Assembly: GCA_963640395.1 (NCBI GenBank) | Contig: CAVHZH010000008.1 | Location: 1-38,872 of the forward strand | Source: W0P33-017 sp963640395 | GTDB taxonomy: Bacteria; Bacillota; Clostridia; Lachnospirales; Lachnospiraceae | Length of the DNA stretch: 38,872 nucleotides | Direction of reading: 5' to 3' | Part shown: one piece after another, positions 33,057 to 38,872 of the stretch | Layout of the letters: every line of letters begins with the position of its first letter | Position numbering within the stretch: position 1 is the first letter of the stretch | Made by a program: the position numbers and the translations under genes | The notes under the pieces: model-generated | Told to the model about the DNA's origin: nothing | The model's database searches: none | Seen by the model: the letters and a program-made list of their open reading frames with translations, nothing else

Positions 33057-34065
33057 TCTTTTTCCTCCTTCCCACACTAAGAACTGCCAGCAAAACCAGT
33101 CCCATCAAAATATTGATCGTCGATGACGGCAGACCGGAGCTGATCTCCATCGCATTTCCAGACACAGTCAGCAAAGCGATCAAAAATGTAGTAAATATCG
33201 CTAGGATCGGTTGATTCCATGCGATTCCTGCTGCGAGAAAACCGAGATAGCCCAGATTGCTTCCGGTTGTTGTCCGCAACCTGCCCTCGACACCACAGAT
33301 CAAAATCGCACCTCCCAAGCCTGCAAGTGCTCCCGCACACAGAAACGCCCGGTTTTGTATGGCAGTTACATGTAAGCCATTCAGCGCTGCTGCCCGATAA
33401 TTTTTTCCTACCAGCCGCGTATACAAGCCCTTTTTTGTCCGGTAAAAAAACAGTGCCGTCAAAATGGTCGCAGCCATTGCCAGAACAATACCGATGTTCA
33501 ATCTTGTTCCACTGATCGTTGTAAACCGCAGGCTATCTTCGATCGATGCCGAATATGGATAATTTTCACCGGACGTGTCCTTGATCGGACCATAGATCAT
33601 CAGGCATGCCAGATCGATCATTACATAATTTAATACCATCGTCGTCAGGGTGTCGTTCATCTTTAATTTCAATTTGCAAAAGGATGCCACCCCCGCCCAG
33701 AGCATTCCGGCGAGCATACCGCTTAACAGGACAAACGGGATTCCAACGATGCGCTCCGTCTGATCAAAGACATAAATCCCCGCAATCGCCGAGCCTAATG
33801 CGCCTGCAATGAGCTGCCCTTCGCCTCCGACGTTTGAGATACCTACCTTTGCAGGAATAATTGCCGCTAACGCTGTGAGCAGCAGCGGTGCCCATTTGAT
33901 CACCACCTCGCAAAATCCATATTTATTGGTAATCACCGTTTTTATCATATCAATATAAACGCTGACAGCATTTTTCCCCTGCGAAAGCATAAATACGCCA
34001 AATATAACAAACGGGAGTATCAGCGCCAGAATCATGGCATAATTGACTGTATTTTCTTTTTTCAT
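33040..34065 (-). CDS. ABC transporter permease, nucleoside type (NupP/YufP-like)
   Basis: A 341-residue membrane protein with about 8-9 helices. KVGISNVGGEGQLIAGALGS and RAAALNGLHVTAIQNRAFL are typical of the first permease of this family. It lies 14 bp after the ATPase gene. Confidence 0.9.
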   Translation of the reverse strand: MKKENTVNYAMILALILPFVIFGVFMLSQGKNAVSVYIDMIKTVITNKYGFCEVVIKWAPLLLTALAAIIPAKVGISNVGGEGQLIAGALGSAIAGIYVFDQTERIVGIPFVLLSGMLAGMLWAGVASFCKLKLKMNDTLTTMVLNYVMIDLACLMIYGPIKDTSGENYPYSASIEDSLRFTTISGTRLNIGIVLAMAATILTALFFYRTKKGLYTRLVGKNYRAAALNGLHVTAIQNRAFLCAGALAGLGGAILICGVEGRLRTTTGSNLGYLGFLAAGIAWNQPILAIFTTFLIALLTVSGNAMEISSGLPSSTINILMGLVLLAVLSVGRRKKNADVR

Positions 34066-34079
34066 AATATTATGCCTCC

Positions 34080-35609
34080 TTACCGGCTTGCGCCCTGCAA
34101 CATATATGTTCCGATTCTTTCATAGGTCATTTCCTTGTCAAAAAATGGACCGTACATTTTTCCATTGAACAAAACAACTATCTTGTCGCTCATATGAAGT
34201 AATTCATCCAGATCCTCGCTGATGAGTAATATGGAGCATCCGCTATTTCTCAGCCGGATAAATTCCTTATGCACCATATTGACCGTGGATATATCCAGCC
34301 CTCTGCTTGGATAGCTTGCGATCAGAAATTTCGGGTCTGCCATTGCCGCCCGTGCCAGAATCATTCGCTGTATATTTCCTCCCGACAGGGACGACACCTC
34401 CTTGCAGCCCTCCTGAACCCGGAATTGCTCAATGTAGGGATTCCGGCAATAATCAGCCTTGGCCTGCGCCCAGTCGATATTCCCATATTTTGTTGTCGGA
34501 ATATTTTCATTGAACATTTCCACATGCTCCAAGAGCGTCATTCCACGGAATACCATATCTTTTTTCGGTTCCTCCGGGATCCAGAAAAAACCATCCTTTT
34601 CGCGTTCCTTGATGGAACAGCTTTCTTTTGATACATTGTCAAAATACAGCTCACCCGTGTCCTGCTTTCTGAGACCGATCAGGGATTCTGCCAGCTCCTT
34701 CTGTCCACTTCCGGAAATTCCGGCGACACCGAGTATTTCATGCGGTCCGATATTGAAATATGCATTTTTGATCACTTCCCTGCCATACTCATTTTTTATG
34801 GTCCATTGCTTCACCATGATCCGAGAAAAAAACGAATCGAATGCTTTCCGGTCATTTGATACCGAATCTTCTGTAAAAGAATCATTTTCAATCATTGCCG
34901 ACACGATTTCTTTTTCCGTGACATTTTTGCCATCCTGAAAATAGGCAGAAACCTTTCCTTTTTTTAATACCGTTATCTCATCTGCCACCTTTAAGATTTC
35001 CTGTATCTTATGGGTAATAATGATGATTCCGTATCCGCTTTCCTTCAGCTGTACCAGCAGATCCAGCAAGCGTTCTGCCTCTTTTGGTGATAACGCACTG
35101 GTCGGTTCGTCAAAAATCAAAAGCCGGTTATTCTCCCTGAGTAAAACCTTCAATATCTCGATTTGCTGACATTCGCCCAGATCCAGTTGATATACATACT
35201 GATCCAGATTCACGTTTATCCCGTATTTTTTGCAAAGCACCTGAATTTTACTTTCCAATTCTTTTTTGTGAAAAATCCTGCCATATTCTTTTAACGATAA
35301 ATAAATATTTTCCAGTACCGTAAATGGGCGGATGAGGCGAAAATCCTGAAACACCATTCCGATTCCTTTTTCAGCCGATACTGACGGGGAATGCGCTTTC
35401 ACGCGTTCCCCATCAATGTATATCTCGCCCTCTGTTGCCTGATACACACCATATAAAAGCTTCATCAGCGTCGATTTTCCGGCACCGTTTTCACCTGCAA
35501 TGGCATGAATCCGTCCACGATAGATGCAAATATTTATTTTGTCATTTGCCACAAAATCTTTAAAACGAATGGAAAGATCCTTTGTCTTGATCAATGGCTG
35601 TTCCATCAT
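34080..35609 (-). CDS. ABC transporter ATP-binding protein, tandem-domain (NupO/YufO-like)
   Basis: About 509 residues with two ABC domains, as in simple-sugar and nucleoside importers. The first has Walker A GENGAGKSTLMKLLYG, signature LDLGECQQIEIL and Walker B LLIFDEPTSALSP. The second has degenerate Walker A GISGSGQKELAESL, signature SSLSGGNIQRMILARA and Walker B FLIASYPSRGLD. ATG at 35609 is used, with GAGGTG upstream; the GTG two codons earlier is part of that site. It powers the adjacent permeases. Confidence 0.93.
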   Translation of the reverse strand: MMEQPLIKTKDLSIRFKDFVANDKINICIYRGRIHAIAGENGAGKSTLMKLLYGVYQATEGEIYIDGERVKAHSPSVSAEKGIGMVFQDFRLIRPFTVLENIYLSLKEYGRIFHKKELESKIQVLCKKYGINVNLDQYVYQLDLGECQQIEILKVLLRENNRLLIFDEPTSALSPKEAERLLDLLVQLKESGYGIIIITHKIQEILKVADEITVLKKGKVSAYFQDGKNVTEKEIVSAMIENDSFTEDSVSNDRKAFDSFFSRIMVKQWTIKNEYGREVIKNAYFNIGPHEILGVAGISGSGQKELAESLIGLRKQDTGELYFDNVSKESCSIKEREKDGFFWIPEEPKKDMVFRGMTLLEHVEMFNENIPTTKYGNIDWAQAKADYCRNPYIEQFRVQEGCKEVSSLSGGNIQRMILARAAMADPKFLIASYPSRGLDISTVNMVHKEFIRLRNSGCSILLISEDLDELLHMSDKIVVLFNGKMYGPFFDKEMTYERIGTYMLQGASR

Positions 35610-35624
35610 TTTCACCTCTTACCC

Positions 35625-37028
35625 TTATCGTGTATAACGTACCGTTTTATAGAACTCTGTCGCCTTTGCTGACATTTTTTCTTCATCAATTCTTGTCAAT
35701 CTGCCGTCTCTTACAACGATTTCTCCGTTCACCATTGTCAGTGCTGCCGGCCGCTTATATCCAACCGTTGCGAGCATTGCGACCGGATCATCATAGGCAC
35801 CTACATTGTCCAGATCGTCAACCTTTAACAGAAACAGATCTGCAGCTTTTCCTTCTTCCAGACTTCCCGTATAAGAATCTATGCCTAAAATGTGAGCGCC
35901 TCCTATAGTAGCCATATTTAATAGCTGCGCACCTGTCGGTGCCTCATAGCTGGAGGTAAGTCTGTGTACCAGGAATGAGCACCGGAGCTCCTCCAACATA
36001 TCCGAGCCGTCATTGCTGCCGCTTCCGTCTACCGCTAATGAAAGTGGAACCCCTAGCTTTATCATCTCAGGAACCCGACACACGCCGGATGCAAGCTTCA
36101 TATTGGAGATCGGGCAATGTGCAATTCCGGTTTTTGTCTCTGCCAGAATCTTTAACTCATCATCATTAAAATGGATTCCATGCGCATACCATGTATCAGA
36201 GCCGATGCATCCCGTTTTCTGCATCCAAGCCAACGGTCTCATTCCATATTTCTCCATACAGAATTTTTCTTCATCGAGTGTTTCGCAAAGATGCGTATGT
36301 AATCTCGCTCCCAGTGCCCTTGCCAGCTTTACGGTTTCGACCATTGTATCTTCATTGACCGTAAAGGGTGAACACGGGGCAACCACTGCGCCATGCATCG
36401 CAAATGGCTTTTTATCATTATATTTTTCAATGACCTGCGGAATCGTTTTCAGCGCGTGATCCAGATCCTCGACAATCGTTGCCGGAGCAGTTCCGCCTTC
36501 CGCTGTACTTCTGGTGATCACGCCTCTTCCGATGATATACCGGATACCCAGCTCGTCAGCAGCCCGGAACTGTTCATCCGCCAACTCGATGCACTGTTCT
36601 CTCGGATAGGAATACTGGTGGTCAAACAAGGTGGTGCATCCATATTTCAGCAATTCTCCGCCTGACACCATCATGCTGTAATACATAAATGCAGGATCTA
36701 CCTTTGAAAGCACCTCAAAAATAATTCCCAGCCACTCGAACAGCTCCATATTCTGCGATGCCGGAATATTTCGTGCAAAGCACTGCATCAGGTGGTGGTG
36801 CGTACATACCAGACCCGGATATACAACCATTCCCTTTGCATCGATCACTTCATCCGCATCCTCACAGGTCAGATTTTTTCCGATTTTTTCAATTTTGTTG
36901 CCAGCAATGATCATGGAATTATTCCCGATGTCAAAACTTCCTTCTCTCAATTTTAAGCTGTCTACTGCGTTTAATTTTGTGTTTGTCGCAACGATTGCAA
37001 CCGCATTTTTAATCAATATTTTTTTCAT
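35625..37028 (-). CDS. Amidohydrolase, 8-oxoguanine/guanine deaminase type
   Basis: About 467 residues of the COG0402 amidohydrolase family. Metal ligands: HxH in CTHHHLMQ (77-79), His in RLHTHLCET, His near GIAHCPISN and AWYAHGIHF-like YAHGIHF, and Asp in VDGSGSNDGSDM. TAEGGTAPATIVEDLDHAL and FCMEKYGMRP resemble 8-oxoguanine deaminases, but guanine, cytosine or pterin as substrate cannot be excluded. Start at 37028 follows GAGAGG. It lies between an NCS2 permease and a nucleoside importer, so a purine substrate is likely. Confidence 0.87.
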   Translation of the reverse strand: MKKILIKNAVAIVATNTKLNAVDSLKLREGSFDIGNNSMIIAGNKIEKIGKNLTCEDADEVIDAKGMVVYPGLVCTHHHLMQCFARNIPASQNMELFEWLGIIFEVLSKVDPAFMYYSMMVSGGELLKYGCTTLFDHQYSYPREQCIELADEQFRAADELGIRYIIGRGVITRSTAEGGTAPATIVEDLDHALKTIPQVIEKYNDKKPFAMHGAVVAPCSPFTVNEDTMVETVKLARALGARLHTHLCETLDEEKFCMEKYGMRPLAWMQKTGCIGSDTWYAHGIHFNDDELKILAETKTGIAHCPISNMKLASGVCRVPEMIKLGVPLSLAVDGSGSNDGSDMLEELRCSFLVHRLTSSYEAPTGAQLLNMATIGGAHILGIDSYTGSLEEGKAADLFLLKVDDLDNVGAYDDPVAMLATVGYKRPAALTMVNGEIVVRDGRLTRIDEEKMSAKATEFYKTVRYTR

Positions 37029-37055
37029 TTTTTGTCCTCTCTGGTGTTTCAGGAA

Positions 37056-37095
37056 GATGGCATGACCCGATTTTGGGTACAAAAAAATTGCCATC
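37056..37095 (-). other. Intercistronic hairpin before the deaminase gene
   Basis: GATGGCA (37056-37062) pairs with TGCCATC (37089-37095), with ACCC/GGGT (37065-37068/37075-37078) inside. It lies between the NCS2 permease stop and the deaminase ribosome-binding site. The flanking sequence shows no purine-riboswitch core. Confidence 0.5.
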
Positions 37096-37167
37096 CATCC
37101 CCTCAACTTAACCACTCGGTTTTGTTATGCAGGATATGACCGCAACTGCAACATTTTTTATTCTGTT

Positions 37168-38496
37168 TTATTCTTCTGTTTCTTTTTGTTTTTTCAGACT
37201 AAATAGCCCCTGTAATACCAATGCAATGATACATCCGATAACGACGTTTGAACCACTGAGAATGGTCTGTGCCATTGACGGAAGATTCTCAATGACTTCC
37301 GGTGCATAGCTGTAACCAATACCAAAAGCACTTGCCACACCAACGATTGTCAGTTGCTCTTTGTCGAGATTGTTTATTCTGACAATGGAAATACCGGATG
37401 TGAAAATCTGTGAAAAGATCACCAACGTCGCTCCGCCGAGCACACAGTTCGGAATTGTCTGGAAAAGTGCCCCGATCTTAGGTGAAAAACCGCCTAAAAA
37501 CAATGCAACCGTACTCATCGCAATTACAAATCTGCTGACGATCTTATTCATCGCAACCATTGCACAGTTCTGTGAGTAGACTCCAATCGGCATGCCGTTA
37601 AAAATACCTGACACGATAGAGCTTAGTCCGACTCCAACCACAAGAGAAGAAACCTCCTGATCTGTGACCTCCCTGCCAAATGCTCCATTGGTACATACGG
37701 TTGTAGCGCCCATGTAATCTGCCACCGCGATGATATAGAGCAGGATCACCATGATAATGACACTTGGCTTGAATTCCAATGCTCCAAATGCAAACGGCTT
37801 GGGAATTGCGATCCAGCTCGCCTCCGCCACACTTGAGAAATCCACAAGTCCTGCAAAAATAGCAACTACATATGCCACAAGCATTCCGATCAGTATGGAT
37901 AATTCTTTGACAAAGCCTTTTCCGAAATGTCCTATCAACACAATCAGTAGCGCTGTTCCTAAACCAAAGAAAAAGTTAATGCTTGCTCCATAGGTATCGG
38001 AGCTTGTTCCACCACCGATATTCTGCATCGCTACCTTGATCAGATCACATGCCAATGCAAGAATTACAACCGCTGTCACTGTCGGTGTAAAATACTTTAG
38101 TATTTTCTGGATAAAAAATCCTAAGAATACCATAAAAATACCACCAACTACGATCGCTCCCATCAAAGCATTCATTCCAAAATCGGAACTGGCTGATAGA
38201 TACACGCCTAGGAATACATAATTCATACCCATAACGATCGGCAATCCGGATCCAGTCCGCACGCCTTTAAAGAGCTTCACTGTATACAACTGCAGCAGTG
38301 TTCCGATCGCTGCACTCAACATCATGCACTGTACAAAGTTCGCCGCCTGATTCCCCGTATAACCTAAGATACCTGCAATCAAAATACCCGGCAGCATGTT
38401 ACTCACGATCATTGCTAATGTGTGCTGAAATCCCAATGGCAAGGCTTCTCTCAATGCCGGCACGCCATCTACATCATATTTTGACGTATTTCTCAT
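37168..38496 (-). CDS. NCS2 family nucleobase (xanthine/uracil/guanine) permease
   Basis: About 442 residues, 12-14 membrane helices. LPLGFQHTLAMIVSNMLPG, GSGLPIVMGMNYVF, GVYSQNCAMVAMNKIVSR (the QN-x-G-like motif region) and LGGATLVIFSQIF match NCS2 proton symporters. Given the neighbouring deaminase, a purine such as xanthine or guanine is likely. ATG at 38496 has AAGGGAG 10 nt upstream; an in-frame ATG at 38541 lacks one and is less likely. First gene of the purine operon, behind a leader of about 280 nt. Confidence 0.92.
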   Translation of the reverse strand: MRNTSKYDVDGVPALREALPLGFQHTLAMIVSNMLPGILIAGILGYTGNQAANFVQCMMLSAAIGTLLQLYTVKLFKGVRTGSGLPIVMGMNYVFLGVYLSASSDFGMNALMGAIVVGGIFMVFLGFFIQKILKYFTPTVTAVVILALACDLIKVAMQNIGGGTSSDTYGASINFFFGLGTALLIVLIGHFGKGFVKELSILIGMLVAYVVAIFAGLVDFSSVAEASWIAIPKPFAFGALEFKPSVIIMVILLYIIAVADYMGATTVCTNGAFGREVTDQEVSSLVVGVGLSSIVSGIFNGMPIGVYSQNCAMVAMNKIVSRFVIAMSTVALFLGGFSPKIGALFQTIPNCVLGGATLVIFSQIFTSGISIVRINNLDKEQLTIVGVASAFGIGYSYAPEVIENLPSMAQTILSGSNVVIGCIIALVLQGLFSLKKQKETEE

Positions 38497-38565
38497 ATTT
38501 ACTTTTCTCCCTTCAATAACTATTCGTGCATTCACCTCCATGAAATTCTATCCGGATAAATATTC

Positions 38566-38584
38566 CGCGGGTGCGCACCCCGCG
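38566..38584 (-). other. GC-rich palindromic hairpin upstream of the NCS2 permease
   Basis: CGCGGG (38566-38571) pairs with CCCGCG (38579-38584), loop TGCGCAC; a CCTC/GAGG hairpin (38586-38589/38594-38597) is adjacent. There is no T-run. It could be an operator or an RNA structure in the permease leader. Confidence 0.5.
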
Positions 38585-38600
38585 ACCTCATTAGAGGATT

Positions 38601-38733
38601 AAGAATGAATCCTGCTTTGCAGGATTCTCCGCCTGCGGTGGGTCGCTTTGGCGGCATCTACATTTCCGCCGCAATGCGATCCTCACGGAGTGTTTTTAAT
38701 TCATAGGAAGGAATTTCCTATGAATTAAAAAAA
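38601..38733 (-). repeat. Structured intergenic repeat, copy 2 (upstream of NCS2 permease)
   Basis: Same order of parts as 8642-8785: hairpin GAATCCTG/CAGGATTC (38607-38614/38620-38627), CCGCC block with GGTGG, GTCGC block, CCGCCGCA-TGCGATCCT (38656-38673), then an AT-rich inverted repeat (38698-38712/38713-38728 region, AATTCATAGGAA...TTCCTATGAATT). The long inverted repeat differs in sequence from copy 1 but stays self-complementary. The GTCGC stem carries a mismatch, so this copy is partly decayed. Confidence 0.75.
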
Positions 38734-38768
38734 GACAAAGATAGTCGATCTTTCTCGACCTCTTTGTC
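38727..38768 (-). terminator. Rho-independent terminator at the start of the NCS2 leader
   Basis: On the minus strand GACAAAGA pairs with TCTTTGTC (38761-38768/38734-38741) with inner GTCGA/TCGAC (38755-38759/38744-38748), followed by seven T (38727-38733). It begins about 3 nt after the predicted start of the promoter at 38778-38806. Either it ends a gene beyond the right edge or it attenuates transcription of the purine operon. Confidence 0.82.
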
Positions 38769-38777
38769 GTCACCGAC

Positions 38778-38806
38778 ATTATAGATTACTTTTTCTCTAT
38801 TGTCAA
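38778..38806 (-). promoter_or_regulatory. Consensus promoter facing the purine operon
   Basis: On the minus strand TTGACA (complement of 38801-38806), a 17-bp spacer and TATAAT (complement of 38778-38783), a perfect sigma-A consensus. A second TTGACA lies at 38818-38823. Predicted start of transcription is near 38771, directly before a terminator hairpin. Confidence 0.75.
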
Positions 38807-38872
38807 TAAGGCATTTTTGTCAACTTCCTCTTATTTTGCACCTTAAAAGTCTCGCTTTGTGCATTTTGTATA
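38807..38872 (-). other. Right edge, no gene assigned
   Basis: One minus-strand frame stays open from the edge to a TGA at 38803-38805 and could be the C-terminus of a gene beyond the window. The stretch is too short to identify. Confidence 0.25.

Noticed and set aside
38497..38770. Purine riboswitch before the NCS2 permease
   Set aside because: I looked for the three-way junction core with the TATA and conserved loop sequences and did not find it; the structured region matches the repeat at 8642-8785 instead.
1..38872. Prophage, insertion sequence or tRNA genes
   Set aside because: I saw no transposase, integrase, phage protein or tRNA-like cloverleaf on either strand.

Overview
The window looks like a chromosomal segment of a Clostridia bacterium, most likely a Lachnospiraceae gut commensal. 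I infer this from the complete S10-spc-alpha ribosomal cluster in Firmicutes order, the zinc-type S14, the zinc-type adenylate kinase, the enlarged L17, the MutS2/YhaM/RlmD set and the moderate GC. No genus is claimed. A run of 10 N inside rplE marks a draft assembly join, so this may be a metagenome-assembled genome.

Layout. (1) Positions 17-8604, minus strand: mutS2, an OmpR-type response regulator, a sensor histidine kinase, an HtrA-like protein without the catalytic triad, the exoribonuclease YhaM and the 23S rRNA methyltransferase RlmD, tightly packed and probably one transcript. (2) Positions 8844-25499, minus strand: rpsJ through rplQ, 31 genes including secY, adk, map, infA, rpmJ and rpoA. 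A consensus promoter and a 230-nt structured leader precede rpsJ, a second promoter precedes rpmJ, and a terminator follows rplQ. (3) Positions 25803-26876, plus strand: a lone SAM-dependent methyltransferase with its own promoter, divergent from the S10 operon. (4) Positions 26860-30826, minus strand: a C_GCAxxG_C_C protein, an FCD-type GntR regulator, lrgB, lrgA with a promoter/operator, and a sodium:amino-acid symporter. (5) Positions 31006-38496, minus strand: a purine uptake and salvage operon with an NCS2 permease, an 8-oxoguanine/guanine-type deaminase, and a BMP-type nucleoside ABC importer (ATPase, two permeases, lipoprotein).

The most unusual content is between the genes. Nearly every long spacer of the ribosomal cluster is filled with RNA hairpins. 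Two 122-bp copies of one element, about 80% identical, sit directly after the rpsN and rpsH stop codons, and their differences preserve base pairing, so a structured RNA is being conserved. A different 130-140 bp structured repeat occurs downstream of the rplQ terminator and again in front of the NCS2 permease. The rpsD-rpoA spacer holds six hairpins, three of them in a 39-bp tandem repeat that includes the rpsD stop codon. The rpsJ leader can close a long helix around two hairpins, as expected of a ribosomal-protein autoregulatory leader. Among proteins, the standout is the pseudo-HtrA, which lacks His, Asp and Ser of the triad and is encoded directly after a two-component system.
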